Notes: generated by a model not told the origin, from the letters alone. A stretch of DNA of 64,000 bases from Sva-07 sp942492715 (GCA_942492715.1 CALOFW010000002.1:248001-312000), one strand, 5' to 3'. Numbered from the stretch's first letter, positions 1 to 12,460 are shown. Translations and numbers: made by a program.

Positions 1-1472
<1,472 letters not shown>

Positions 1473-1691
1473 GGGCTTCTTGCCTCCTGAGGGCGATACG
1501 ACGATCGATCCGCTGTCGAGCGAATCGGACCATGATGGTCGGCGGGGCAGGCTAGATCCCAACTGGCGCGATTGCGACCCTCGGTCGCGGTCCCTCGCCG
1601 AGGTGGAGCGGTCGCCTGTGACCGACACGACAACCCTCGACGTGCGGGAGGATTGGGCTCGCGACCGGCAGCGGGGAGTAGTTTCACCGGA
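1473..1691. promoter_or_regulatory. Divergent promoter region between hppA and sdhC
   Basis: This 219-base gap separates two divergent genes and must hold both promoters. The hppA side has a strong AGGAGG. The sdhC side has only GGGGAG about 13 nt before the ATG. I could not assign convincing -35/-10 boxes. Confidence 0.4.
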
Positions 1692-2500
1692 ATGGCACAA
1701 ACGTTGAACCGCGGCCCGGTCTCCGGATCCGCCGTGAAACCGCCGTCGAAGAAGAAGCCCTTCTTCGTCGACCTCTACTCCACGGCGGTGGGCAAGAAGT
1801 ACGTGATGGCGATCACCGGGATCATCGGCATCCTGTTCGTGGTCGGTCACATGGTCGGCAACCTCAAGGTGTACCTCGGCCCCGTGGTCGAGGGCAACGA
1901 ACGGGTCTACGACGTCGACTACTACGGCGAGTTCCTGCGCGAGATCCTCGTGCCGATCCTGCCGAGGACGTACTTCCTCTGGGGTCTTCGCCTGCTGCTG
2001 ATCGGTGCTCTGTTGCTCCACGTCCACGCCGCGTATTCGCTGACCGTGCTCAACCGCAAGGCCCGCGCGGTCAAGTACCAGACGCCCCGTGACTACCAGG
2101 TGGCGAATTTCGCCAGCCGGACGATGCGCTGGACCGGCATCATCGTCGTGCTGTTCCTCGCGTTCCACCTCGCCGACCTGACGTGGGGTGTCACGAGCGA
2201 CGAGTGGGTGCGAGGCGCTGTCTACTTCAACATCGACCAGTCACTGTCGAGGCTGCCGGTAGCGATCTTCTACATCCTCGCGAACATCGCCCTCGGCATC
2301 CACCTGTTCCACGGCACCTGGTCGCTCTTCCAGTCGATGGGCTGGAGCAGTCCACGGTTCAACCCCTGGCGTCGCGGCCTGGCCACCGCCGTGGCGACCG
2401 TCGTCGTCGTCGGCAACGTCTCGATCCCCGTCGCCGTTCAGGCCGGCATCATCGAATTCGACCCCGACGCCATCACCTGCTGTATGGAAGGACACTCGGA

Positions 2501-2504
<4 letters not shown>
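1692..2504 (+). CDS. sdhC: Succinate dehydrogenase cytochrome b subunit (type B, b558 family)
   Basis: This is the membrane anchor of succinate:quinone oxidoreductase and carries haem and the quinone site. The 270-residue protein has five hydrophobic helices, starting near KKYVMAITGIIGILFVVGHM and ending with GLATAVATVVVVGNVSIPVA. Histidines suited to haem ligation lie in GHMVGN, HVHAAY, FHLADL and HLFHGTW, which fits the di-haem single-anchor design rather than separate SdhC and SdhD. The ATG at 1692 gives MAQTLNRGPV; a longer in-frame extension upstream has no homologous character. The stop overlaps the start of sdhA (ATGA), so the three subunits are translationally coupled. Confidence 0.93.
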
Positions 2505-4419
<1,915 letters not shown>

Positions 4420-4423
<4 letters not shown>

Positions 4424-5190
4424 GCACCCTCACCAACCTCACCCTCAAGATCTGGCGCCAGGACGGACCGACCGGGCAGGGCCGGTTCGAGAGCCATCAG
4501 ATCCCCGAGATCAGCGACGAGGCCTCGTTCCTCGAGCTGCTCGACATCCTCAACGAGCGCCTGATCGAGGAGGGCAAGGAAGCCATCGTCTTCGACCACG
4601 ACTGTCGCGAGGGCATCTGCGGCACGTGCTCGCTGATGATCGACGGCCAGGCCCATGGCCCGCAGAAGGGCGCCGCCACGTGCCAGCTCCACATGCGCTC
4701 CTTCTCCAGCGGTGACGAGATCGTCGTCGAACCGTGGCGCGCGTCCGCCTTCCCGGTGATCAAGGACCTGATGGTCGACCGTTCGCCGCTCGACCGGATC
4801 GTCGAAGCCGGCGGCTTCATCACCGCCCCGACCGGAGGCGCTCCCGACGCCAACCTGATCCCGATCCCGAAGCCCGTGGCCGATGCCTCGATGGACGCCG
4901 CAGCGTGCATCGGGTGTGGCGCGTGTGTCGCAGCGTGCCCCAACGGTGCGGCGAGCCTGTTCACCTCGGCGAAGCTCGCCCACCTCAACCTGCTTCCGCA
5001 GGGCCAGGCCGAGCGGTACAAGCGTGCCGAGGCGATGGTGACGAAGATGGACGAGTACTTCGGCTCCTGCACGAACCATGGCGAATGCCAGGCGGCGTGC
5101 CCGAAGGAGATCTCGATCGACAACATCGCGATCATGAACGTCGACTACCTGAAGTCGAAGTTCAAGAACCGCAAACTCCTCGACCGCTGA
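4420..5190 (+). CDS. sdhB: Succinate dehydrogenase / fumarate reductase iron-sulfur subunit
   Basis: This subunit passes electrons from SdhA flavin to the quinone site in SdhC. In its 256 residues the plant-type [2Fe-2S] motif CREGICGTC (Cys62, 67, 70) plus a later Cys in AATCQLH form the first cluster. CIGCGACVAACP and CTNHGECQAACPKE supply ligands for the [4Fe-4S] and [3Fe-4S] clusters. The GTG start at 4420 overlaps the sdhA stop. The gene ends directly at a palindrome (5191-5221) that probably ends the operon transcript. Confidence 0.97.
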
Positions 5191-5221
5191 ATGAGACGTG
5201 GGGTCTGACCCCATGTCTCAT
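5191..5221. terminator. Near-perfect palindrome between convergent sdhB and GH2 gene
   Basis: Arms of 15 nt (ATGAGACGTGGGGTC and GACCCCATGTCTCAT) flank one T; only one pair is imperfect. It lies between two convergent genes and covers the stop codon of the GH2 gene. There is no T-run. The core TGGGGTC-W-GACCCCA recurs at 23385-23415. I read it as a bidirectional terminator or a dispersed palindromic repeat. Confidence 0.75.
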
Positions 5222-7344
5222 TCGGGGGCGATGGTGCATGCGTAGTGGTTGTGTGCCACGACGTCGCCGGCGGTCATCGTCAAGTCGAGTTGCACCGTGC
5301 CGGTTGTGCGGGGCGCGTCGAAGCGGATGCGACCGACCCCCACCACGTCATCGGCGGGTATCGGGCCACCGAAGCGCCAGCGTTGCTCGCCACCGGTCCA
5401 CGTGGCCACGGCGTCGACGACGGCGAAGTCGATCGGCGTGCGGAGGTCGCTGACCACGTGCACGTCGAGGTCGATGCGCCCGCCGGGTTCGACCGGATCG
5501 GGAAGCGGATCGGACACGACGACGACCGGGGCGCAGGCGGCTTGCACGGCGTCGCAGGCCAGCTTCGGCGTCCGGTCGGCGTCGAGGATCGCCGAGGAGA
5601 TCGCCGGCCACGGGTCGTTCAGCCGCGAGAAGCAGAACCCGCCGGTGGGCCGGTACTTCAGGCGCCGCAAGGCCTCGATCTGCACCTTCAGGACATGGGC
5701 CTGGTAGTACTGCGTCGTCGCACGCCACTCGTCGTAGGAGTCGTAGTCGGTCGGCGGGAAGCTCCGCTCGAACACCTCTCGCTGGTAGCCGTACTCCCGG
5801 GCCAGACGGTCCCAGTCGAGGGCGGGCCAGTCGTGGAGTCGGAGTTGCTCGTCGATGAACGACGCGGTCGAGGGCGGTGAGTCGGATCCGAACTCGCTGA
5901 CGAATCGAACCATGCGCGGCACACGGGAGGCGAAGGTCGCCAGGTCCTCGGCCTCACCGTGACGCCACCCGAACCAGAGATGGCTGTCGGTGCCGTCGAG
6001 CTGCGGAAGATGCGGCAGCACGCCGGAGTGGGCCGTGACGTGGCGGGTGGTGTCGGCCTTCTCCAACGCCCGCTTCACCCACCGGTCGAGCACGGTCCGG
6101 TTCCAGGTGGGCAGTTGCTGTGCGGCGACCGAACGGAGCTGCGCGCCCCGGCCGGGAGCGCGCACGGCTGCGTCGGTCGCGGTGGGGTCGTTGTGGGCGT
6201 TCCAGAGCGCGATCGACGGGTGGTGGCCGAGCGAGTCGACGGCGGCCCGGGCCTGGCTCACGGCCTGGGCCCGCACCGACCGGGCGTGGCTCCACTGCAG
6301 CGGAAAGTCCTGGAGGAGCAGCAGGCCGAGTTCGTCGGCGGTCGAGTACACGGCGCGGTCGGCGACGTGGCCGTGGATCCGCAGGGCGTCGAGGCCGAGG
6401 TCGACGGCGGCGAGCAGGTCGCTGCGAACCCGCTCGGGTGTCGCGTCGGCGGGAAGGGCCTCGGTGGGGAGATAGTTCGCGCCCTTGAGGAACAGCCGCT
6501 CGCCGTTGACCGTGCACTGCCAGTTGTCCCACTGGACCTGTCGCAACCCGGTCCGGCGGCGACGACGGTCACTCACCTCGCCGTCGACGACCACCTCGAC
6601 CTCGACGTCGACGAGCGGTTGCTCGCCCAGGGACCGTGGCCACCAGAGCGCCGGGTCGGTGATGTCGATGTTCCACTCGAGTTCGTTGTTCCCGGACGCG
6701 AGTACGGCCTGGCGCTCGTCGCTCACCTCGCCGTCGATCGTCGTGCGGATCGTCGCCGACGACTCGCGATCGGTGTCGAGCCGAGCGGCGACGCGGAGAT
6801 GCGCTCGCCGGTCGTCGGCATCGCGGCACAGGACACGGAGCCGGTCGATTCGCACGGCTCCGGTGTCGTAGATGCGGACCGGGCGCCACAACCCGCCCGG
6901 GTTGTGTGCGGCATTGACACCCTGCGGCGGCTGGAACACACCCGTGATGTTGCGGCGCCCGTGGGTGGTCGCCTGGGGGGTGCAGGTGACCTCGACCGCG
7001 AGGACGTGGTCGTCGGCGAACTTCGACAGGGTCGTGATGTCGAAGGAGTGTGGGAAGAAGTAGCCCTCCGGATCGCCGAGGTAGGCGCCGTCGAGCCAGA
7101 CGTCGGCCTGGTAGAAGATGCCGTCGAGGGTGATCCAGCGGCGACGGCCCTCCGCCGGTGGTTCCGCCCGGAACGGGCGGCGGTACATCAACGGCCCGTC
7201 GCTCGACGCGAACTTCGGCGTGTTGCGCCAGTGTCCGGGAACCTCGACCGGCTCCCACGCGCTGTCGTCGGTGTCGAGACCGATACCGCTGCGGCGCACG
7301 TCGTCGTCGGCAACGGCTGCCAGCCAGATGCCGTCGAGGTCCAT
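5218..7344 (-). CDS. Glycoside hydrolase family 2-type protein (beta-mannosidase/galactosidase like)
   Basis: A probable cytoplasmic glycosidase of 708 residues with no signal peptide. Order: N-terminal jelly-roll sugar-binding domain (LDGIWLAAV ... VPGHWRNTP ... YRRPFRAEP), an immunoglobulin-like domain, then a TIM barrel beginning near FLKGANYLPTEALPADATPE. The nucleophile Glu484 is in FVSEFGSD. The acid/base position reads ALWNAHND, so the usual Asn-Glu is Asn-Asp (Asp386), which may lower or change activity. The start at 7344 is preferred over the ATG at 7374 because TACGAT lies 7 nt before it and MDLDGIW matches the family's beginning. Substrate is unknown. It is divergent from the moxR-like gene. 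Confidence 0.8.
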   Translation of the reverse strand: MDLDGIWLAAVADDDVRRSGIGLDTDDSAWEPVEVPGHWRNTPKFASSDGPLMYRRPFRAEPPAEGRRRWITLDGIFYQADVWLDGAYLGDPEGYFFPHSFDITTLSKFADDHVLAVEVTCTPQATTHGRRNITGVFQPPQGVNAAHNPGGLWRPVRIYDTGAVRIDRLRVLCRDADDRRAHLRVAARLDTDRESSATIRTTIDGEVSDERQAVLASGNNELEWNIDITDPALWWPRSLGEQPLVDVEVEVVVDGEVSDRRRRRTGLRQVQWDNWQCTVNGERLFLKGANYLPTEALPADATPERVRSDLLAAVDLGLDALRIHGHVADRAVYSTADELGLLLLQDFPLQWSHARSVRAQAVSQARAAVDSLGHHPSIALWNAHNDPTATDAAVRAPGRGAQLRSVAAQQLPTWNRTVLDRWVKRALEKADTTRHVTAHSGVLPHLPQLDGTDSHLWFGWRHGEAEDLATFASRVPRMVRFVSEFGSDSPPSTASFIDEQLRLHDWPALDWDRLAREYGYQREVFERSFPPTDYDSYDEWRATTQYYQAHVLKVQIEALRRLKYRPTGGFCFSRLNDPWPAISSAILDADRTPKLACDAVQAACAPVVVVSDPLPDPVEPGGRIDLDVHVVSDLRTPIDFAVVDAVATWTGGEQRWRFGGPIPADDVVGVGRIRFDAPRTTGTVQLDLTMTAGDVVAHNHYACTIAPE

Positions 7345-7351
7345 CGTCGGG

Positions 7352-7357
7352 ATCGTA
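7352..7357 (-). promoter_or_regulatory. -10 box for GH2 gene
   Basis: TACGAT on the minus strand, 7 nt before the ATG at 7344, suggests a leaderless message and decides the start codon. No clear -35 box. Confidence 0.55.
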
Positions 7358-7417
7358 TCCACTTGCGGCCGCATGGTCGGTGGAGTGCTCCGCAGGGCGC
7401 GTACGCGACGAGGACGC

Positions 7418-7423
7418 TAGGTT
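7418..7423 (+). promoter_or_regulatory. -10 box for moxR-like gene
   Basis: TAGGTT is separated by 6 nt from the ATG at 7430 and no Shine-Dalgarno is present, as in leaderless transcripts. Confidence 0.6.
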
Positions 7424-7429
7424 CGGCCC

Positions 7430-8872
7430 ATGGCCGACACGATCCCGCAGCAACCCAGCGATCTGGCGCCGACCCTCGGTGCGCTCCGAGCCTCCGGCTG
7501 GGTGTCGAGGCCGGTGAAACAGGAGGTACGCGAGCACGCCATCGAGCAGGTGGCCGCCGGTGAGCCGCTCTTCGCCGGGGTGTCCGGGTACGAGGACACG
7601 GTGATGCCGCAGCTGGAGAACGCACTCCTGGCGGGCCACGACGTGATCTTCCTCGGCGAGCGTGGTCAGGCCAAGACGCGCATGATCCGATCGCTCACGG
7701 GGTTGCTCGACGAGTGGATGCCGATCGTCGCCGGCAGCGAGATCAACGACGATCCGTACGCTCCGGTGTCGAAGCACGCCCGCGACCTGATCGAGGAGCT
7801 GGGTGACGACACGCCGATCCACTGGGTGCACCGAAGCGAACGATTCGGCGAGAAGCTGGCCACGCCCGACACGTCGATCGCCGACCTGATCGGCGAGGTC
7901 GATCCGATCAAGGTGGCCGAGGGCCGGTACCTGTCCGACGAACTGACACTGCACTACGGACTGGTGCCACGGACGAACCGCGGCATCTTCGCCATCAACG
8001 AGCTCCCCGACCTCGCCGAGCGGATCCAGGTGGGCATGCTCAACGTGCTCGAGGAGCGCGACGTCCAGATCCGCGGGTACAAGATCCGGCTCCCGCTCGA
8101 CGTGATGCTGCTCGCGTCGGCCAACCCGGAGGACTACACCAACCGCGGCCGGATCATCACGCCGTTGAAGGACCGTTTCGGCAGTCAGATCCGGACGCAC
8201 TACCCGCTCGAGGTCCACACCGAGGTCGACATCATGCGACAGGAGGCGGTACCGCTCGACATCACCACCGCCGCCGGCCCGGTTCGCGTCGACGTGCCCG
8301 AGTACCTCGCCGATGTGGTGGCGACGTTCAGCCACCTCGCCAGGGCGAGCAACCACGTCAATCAACGATCCGGCGTGAGCGTGCGTCTCAGCGTCGCCAA
8401 CTACGAGGCACTCGCGGCGAACGCGCTGCGGCGCGGCCTGCGGGCCGGCGAGCGGCACGTGGTCGCCCGCGTCGACGACCTCGACGCACTTGCTGCGAGT
8501 TCGATGGGCAAGATCGAGATCGAGTCGCTCGAAGAGGGCCGCGAGGGCGCGATCATGGAGAACCTCATCAAGGGTGCGGTGCTCACCGTGTTCAAGGACA
8601 CCGTGCCCCCGGAGCAGACCCGTGCGGTGGTCGACGCGTTCGAGGGCGGTGCGGTGGCACACACCGGCGAGGGGATCACCAGTGAGGAGCTCGCCCGGCT
8701 CGTCGAGGAGGTCGACGCGCTGCGGGCTCCGGTTGCGGTGCTGACCGGCGGTGACGAGTCACCCGCAGCGGTGGGCGCGGCCGTCGAGTTCGTGCTCGAG
8801 GGTCTGCATCTGAGCAAGCGCCTCAACAAGGACGCCAGCGGCGCCAGCGCCACCTACCGCGGCCGCACCTGA
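7430..8872 (+). CDS. MoxR/ChlI-type AAA+ ATPase (magnesium-chelatase subunit I like)
   Basis: A 480-residue AAA+ ATPase, probably a chaperone-like partner of the VWA protein encoded at 10428. The Walker A motif is GERGQAKT (residues 76-83). The Walker B region reads GIFAINELPDLAERIQVG, followed by the family block NVLEERDVQIRGYKIRLP and the sensor segment ASANPEDYTNRGRI. Together these match the ChlI-like family annotated in mycobacteria as a possible magnesium chelatase next to a VWA gene (Rv0958/Rv0959). No chlorophyll or cobalamin genes are nearby, so a metal chelatase role is unlikely. The C-terminal third is an alpha-helical lid. The gene ends in a hairpin shared with the convergent GH1-like gene. 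Confidence 0.85.
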   Translation: MADTIPQQPSDLAPTLGALRASGWVSRPVKQEVREHAIEQVAAGEPLFAGVSGYEDTVMPQLENALLAGHDVIFLGERGQAKTRMIRSLTGLLDEWMPIVAGSEINDDPYAPVSKHARDLIEELGDDTPIHWVHRSERFGEKLATPDTSIADLIGEVDPIKVAEGRYLSDELTLHYGLVPRTNRGIFAINELPDLAERIQVGMLNVLEERDVQIRGYKIRLPLDVMLLASANPEDYTNRGRIITPLKDRFGSQIRTHYPLEVHTEVDIMRQEAVPLDITTAAGPVRVDVPEYLADVVATFSHLARASNHVNQRSGVSVRLSVANYEALAANALRRGLRAGERHVVARVDDLDALAASSMGKIEIESLEEGREGAIMENLIKGAVLTVFKDTVPPEQTRAVVDAFEGGAVAHTGEGITSEELARLVEEVDALRAPVAVLTGGDESPAAVGAAVEFVLEGLHLSKRLNKDASGASATYRGRT

Positions 8873-8902
8873 CGCTCGGCCCCACGATGGGGGGCTCAAG
8901 CG
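8873..8902. terminator. Hairpin between convergent moxR-like and GH1-like genes
   Basis: GCCCC at 8879-8883 pairs with GGGGC at 8891-8895, and the outer CGCT (8873-8876) pairs with AGCG (8899-8902). It overlaps the stop codon of the minus-strand gene and can serve both directions. Confidence 0.55.
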
Positions 8903-9783
8903 AGGTAGCGCTCGGCGGCAGGCGTGGGGGAGCGGTCGCCGTCGAGCAGGCCTCCCGGTGAGTCGGGCGCCGAGATGCCCGGCTCGATGAAACAGACGTC
9001 GAGGCGCACGCCGTCGGCGATCGCGTCGTCGAGTGAACCGATCAGTCGTCCGACGATCTCGCCGCTGGTGTCGGCGTCGTCGTGAAACGGGCTGAACTGC
9101 GACACGACGACCGGGGCGTCGACGGCGTCGGCCGCATCGCGCAGTCGGCGCCCCCAGTGCTCCGCCGCCGCGTCGAGTTCGCGAACACCAACCGTTCCGT
9201 CTCGTTCCCACTCGGTGGGCAGAACCAGCCCGAGGGCATCGAGGGACCCGTCGTACCGCTCGAACGTCCCGTCGTCGGGGCCGAGCGACGCGACCACCGG
9301 GTGGACTCCGGCGAGGATGCCCCACGTGTCACGCCACGGCTGCGTCGGTGCATCGAGCGGGATCTCGGCGAACGGCACCCAACCGTGAACGCCGTCGCCG
9401 AACTCCTCGGCGGCCAGTTCGACCCACCGTGGCCACCAGCGGGTGAACGCCTCGGCGTCGCCGAGCCCGCCTTCGTTGTCGAACCACCGGGGGATCGACC
9501 CGTCGTGGAGCGTGGCCCACACCCGCAGTCCGATCGCGTCGGCGGCGACGATCATCTGACCGAACCGTTCGGCCCAGCCCTCGTCGAGGCGATCGGGTGC
9601 CGGCTGGAGGCGCGCCCAGTCGAGCGTCAGGCGGACATCGGTGACGCCCAACTCCTGCAACGTGGCGAGGTCGTCGGGCCAGCGCGCGAAGAAGCCGTTG
9701 CCGGCGGTCGGGCCGAGGTCGGACCCGTCGGCGTAGCCGAGCGTGGTCGACGTGGGGAGGGCGGTGCCCCGGCGGAACGGCAT
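8896..9783 (-). CDS. Divergent GH1-like TIM-barrel protein (putative beta-glycosidase)
   Basis: The 295-residue protein resembles the N-terminal two thirds of a family 1 glycosidase: LRLTLDWARLQPAP-like strand, then WATLHDGSIPRWFDNEGG, and TRWWPRWVELAAEEFGDGVHGWVPFAEI. The last segment is where GH1 enzymes carry TxNEP; here it is FAEI, keeping Glu140 but losing Asn and Pro. I could not find a clear ENG nucleophile motif in the shortened C-terminus, so catalysis is doubtful. ATG 9783 (MPFRRGTALPT) was preferred because the upstream extension is low-quality Arg-rich sequence overlapping the cyclase gene. It is 38 nt downstream of the cyclase and likely in its operon. Confidence 0.6.
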   Translation of the reverse strand: MPFRRGTALPTSTTLGYADGSDLGPTAGNGFFARWPDDLATLQELGVTDVRLTLDWARLQPAPDRLDEGWAERFGQMIVAADAIGLRVWATLHDGSIPRWFDNEGGLGDAEAFTRWWPRWVELAAEEFGDGVHGWVPFAEIPLDAPTQPWRDTWGILAGVHPVVASLGPDDGTFERYDGSLDALGLVLPTEWERDGTVGVRELDAAAEHWGRRLRDAADAVDAPVVVSQFSPFHDDADTSGEIVGRLIGSLDDAIADGVRLDVCFIEPGISAPDSPGGLLDGDRSPTPAAERYLA

Positions 9784-9821
9784 GGCGGTCTCGGTGTGGT
9801 CGATCGGGTGGACGGGGGCGA

Positions 9822-10367
9822 TCAGATGAACGGGCTGCGCGTCCACAGATCGGCAGCATCGACACTCGCCGGCTGTGGCGTGCCCACGAGTTCGACCACG
9901 TCGATCGGACCGGGGAACCCACGGAGTTCCACCTCGCCGTGGGGGAGTGCGCGGACATCTTCGGGGAGCCGCTCGAGCTGCATCGTCGGGATGAGCACCT
10001 CGACGCCCTTCGCGAAGTCGCACAGGCGCGCCGCCATGTTGACCGCCGAGCCGATGTAGTCGTCGCCCTCGAAGAGCAGGGCGTGGCCCGTGGCCAGCCC
10101 GGCACGAACCGTGAGCGGGGCGCAGACGTCGGTGGCGCGCGCTTTCAGGTCGAGGACGAACTCGATGGCATCGCGTTGTTCGACCGCCACGATCATGCAG
10201 CCGTCACCGAGCCACTTGGCGATGCGGACACCACGGTCGGACGCAACGGTGCGCACGATGCCGCGGAAGGTGCTGAGGACGCGGCCTGCGGCGTCGTCGC
10301 CGAACGCAGCGGTGTAGTTCGTGAATCCGGACAGGTCGACGAACACGAACGTGCGGGGGACACGCAT
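9822..10367 (-). CDS. Stand-alone class III adenylate cyclase catalytic domain
   Basis: The 181-residue protein is little more than one cyclase homology domain. Metal-binding aspartates are Asp11 (FVDLSGFT) and Asp55 (WLGDG). Lys51 and Asp103 fit adenine recognition, and Asn110 and Arg114 in VNMAARL are the transition-state pair. All catalytic residues of an adenylate cyclase are therefore present, and a homodimer would be needed. There is no membrane segment or sensor domain. It lies divergent to the VWA gene and 38 nt upstream of the GH1-like gene. Confidence 0.85.
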   Translation of the reverse strand: MRVPRTFVFVDLSGFTNYTAAFGDDAAGRVLSTFRGIVRTVASDRGVRIAKWLGDGCMIVAVEQRDAIEFVLDLKARATDVCAPLTVRAGLATGHALLFEGDDYIGSAVNMAARLCDFAKGVEVLIPTMQLERLPEDVRALPHGEVELRGFPGPIDVVELVGTPQPASVDAADLWTRSPFI

Positions 10368-10375
10368 GACTCACG

Positions 10376-10381
10376 ATGATA
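10376..10381 (-). promoter_or_regulatory. -10 box for cyclase gene
   Basis: TATCAT on the minus strand lies 8 nt before the ATG at 10367. With the VWA box at 10416 it defines a 60-bp divergent promoter region. Confidence 0.5.
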
Positions 10382-10415
10382 TTGGCTCCGAACGGCGAAG
10401 GAGCGGACAACCCGT

Positions 10416-10421
10416 TAAGTT
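10416..10421 (+). promoter_or_regulatory. -10 box for VWA gene
   Basis: TAAGTT ends 6 nt before the ATG at 10428; no ribosome binding site is visible. Confidence 0.6.
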
Positions 10422-10427
10422 CCCTTC

Positions 10428-12440
10428 ATGGCGAAGCGGTTCAAGTACTCGCGTTGGGACGGCACGCAGACCGGTTTCGAGTTCGATGCCGATGCCGCCT
10501 TCGACGAATTGACCGACGAGTTGCTCTATCACGGCGACGTGAACGCCGCCCTGCGACGGATGATGCAGGAGGGCTTGCGCGACCGCAACGGCGAGGAGCT
10601 CCAGGGGATCCGCGAACTGCTCGAACAGCTCCGCCAGGAGCGCCAGCAGCGGCTGGAGAACTCCGATCTCGGTGGGGTGTACGACGAGATCAAGGCCGAA
10701 CTCGACGACATCATCGACGAGGAGCGCCATGCGATCGACAATGCTCGACGGGAGGCCCTGAACTCGGGCGACGAGCGGCGCGCCGACAACGCTCAAGCCG
10801 CTGCCGACGAGCGCAACATGCGGCTCGACCTGATGCCCGACGACCTCGCGGGCAAGGTACGTGAACTCGATGCCTACAACTTCGAGTCGAAGGAGGCCAA
10901 GCAGCGATTCGACCAGCTCATGGACAAGCTGCGCGAGCAGCTGATGCAGCAGATGGTCGACCAGATGTCGGGTGCGCTGCAGAACATGACGCCCGAGGAC
11001 ATGGCCCGCATGAAGGACATGATGGCGGCCCTCAACGAGATGCTGGAGAAGCACCAGCGGGGCGACGACCCGGGTTTCGAGGAGTTCATGGAGGAGTACG
11101 GCGACTTCTTCCCCGAGAACCCCGAGACCGTCGAGGAACTGCTCGAGCAGATGGCCAGGCGGATGGCTGCGATGCAGGCGATGATGAACTCGATGACGCC
11201 CGAGCAGCGGGCGCAGCTCCAACAGCTGTCCGATCAACTGCTGGAGGACATGGACCTGCAGTGGCAGATGCAGCAGCTGTCGGGGAACCTGCAGCAGATG
11301 TTCCCCCAGATGAACTGGAACCAGGGCTACGACTTCGAGGGTCAGGACCCCATGGGGTTCCAGCAGGCCATGCAGGCGATGCAGGACATGGGTGACCTCG
11401 ACCAGCTGGAGAACCTGCTGCGGAACGCCTCGAGCCCCGGAGCGCTCGCCGAAGCCGACATGGACCGCGTGCGTGACCTCCTCGGTGAGGATGCGGCCAA
11501 GTCGCTCGAACGGTTGGCCGAACTCACCAAGATGCTCGAGGAGGCCGGGCTGATCGAGCAGAAGGAGGGGCGGCTCGAGATGACGCCCAAGGGGCTGCGC
11601 AAGATCGGCTCGAACGCACTGCGCGACCTGTTCTCGAAGTTGGCGAAGGACACGGTCGGCCAGCACCAGACCTCGAACCTCGGCCAGGGCCACGAGCGTA
11701 CGTACGACACGAAGCCCTACGAGTACGGCGACCCGTTCCAACTCGATCTCAACCGCACGATTCGCAACGCGCTCGCTCGCAGCGGAGGTGGTACGCCGAT
11801 CCAACTGGACCCGGCCGACTTCGAGATCGAGCGCACCGAGCACCTCACGAGGTCGTCGACGGTGCTGATGCTCGACCTGTCGCTGTCGATGCCGATGCGT
11901 GACAACTTCCTGCCCGCCAAGAAGGTGGCGATGGCGCTGCACAGCCTGATCACGTCGCAGTTCCCGCGCGACTATCTCGGGATCGTCGGATTCTCCGAGA
12001 CGGCGCGGATCCTCACGGCCGAGCAGTTGCCGGAGGTGTCGTGGGACTTCGTGTACGGCACGAACATGCACCACGGCTTCACCCTGGCGCGCAAGCTGCT
12101 CGCCAGGGAGTCGGGCACGAAGCAGATCATCATGATCACCGACGGTGAGCCGACGGCGCACATCATGGACAACGGGATGCCGTTCTTCAACTATCCACCG
12201 GTGCGTGAGACGGTCGAGGCCACGCTGCGTGAAGTCGTTCGCTGCACCAAGGAGCAGATCCGGATCAACACCTTCGGCCTGGGTGCCGACGGGTCGTTGC
12301 GTGCGTTCATCGAGCAGATGACCCAGATCAATCGGGGTCGGGCGTTCTTCACGACGCCCGAACATCTCGGCGATTACGTGCTCGTCGACTTCATGGAGGG
12401 CAAGCGCGCTCTCGCTGCCCGCGGCCGTCGCGCGGGTTGA
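10428..12440 (+). CDS. VWA domain protein, partner of the MoxR-like ATPase (ChlD-like)
   Basis: A 670-residue protein with an unusual middle: residues about 60-400 are charged and helical, very rich in Met, Gln and Glu (repeated MQQM, QAMQ, AMMN types), probably coiled coil. The C-terminal von Willebrand A domain begins near residue 470 with the MIDAS motif DLSLSMPM (DxSxS, about residue 483), and continues with MITDGEPTAHIM and the conserved Asp-Gly-Glu. It resembles the mycobacterial Rv0959-type partner of the ChlI-like ATPase. The expected neighbour ATPase is 1.5 kb upstream but separated by two genes on the other strand. Function of such pairs is usually chaperone-like activation or insertion of metal centres; the client is unknown here. 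Confidence 0.85.
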   Translation: MAKRFKYSRWDGTQTGFEFDADAAFDELTDELLYHGDVNAALRRMMQEGLRDRNGEELQGIRELLEQLRQERQQRLENSDLGGVYDEIKAELDDIIDEERHAIDNARREALNSGDERRADNAQAAADERNMRLDLMPDDLAGKVRELDAYNFESKEAKQRFDQLMDKLREQLMQQMVDQMSGALQNMTPEDMARMKDMMAALNEMLEKHQRGDDPGFEEFMEEYGDFFPENPETVEELLEQMARRMAAMQAMMNSMTPEQRAQLQQLSDQLLEDMDLQWQMQQLSGNLQQMFPQMNWNQGYDFEGQDPMGFQQAMQAMQDMGDLDQLENLLRNASSPGALAEADMDRVRDLLGEDAAKSLERLAELTKMLEEAGLIEQKEGRLEMTPKGLRKIGSNALRDLFSKLAKDTVGQHQTSNLGQGHERTYDTKPYEYGDPFQLDLNRTIRNALARSGGGTPIQLDPADFEIERTEHLTRSSTVLMLDLSLSMPMRDNFLPAKKVAMALHSLITSQFPRDYLGIVGFSETARILTAEQLPEVSWDFVYGTNMHHGFTLARKLLARESGTKQIIMITDGEPTAHIMDNGMPFFNYPPVRETVEATLREVVRCTKEQIRINTFGLGADGSLRAFIEQMTQINRGRAFFTTPEHLGDYVLVDFMEGKRALAARGRRAG

Positions 12441-12460
12441 TTCGCGCGGTCCGCGCGAAT
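12440..12460 (+). terminator. Palindrome after the VWA gene
   Basis: Perfect 10-nt arms (ATTCGCGCGG and CCGCGCGAAT) with a single T in the centre start at the last base of the VWA stop codon. No T-run follows. Confidence 0.6.

Noticed and set aside
6569..8662. A 697-codon open frame antisense to the moxR-like gene and GH2 promoter
   Set aside because: It runs through both promoters of a divergent pair; composition is that of an antisense frame.
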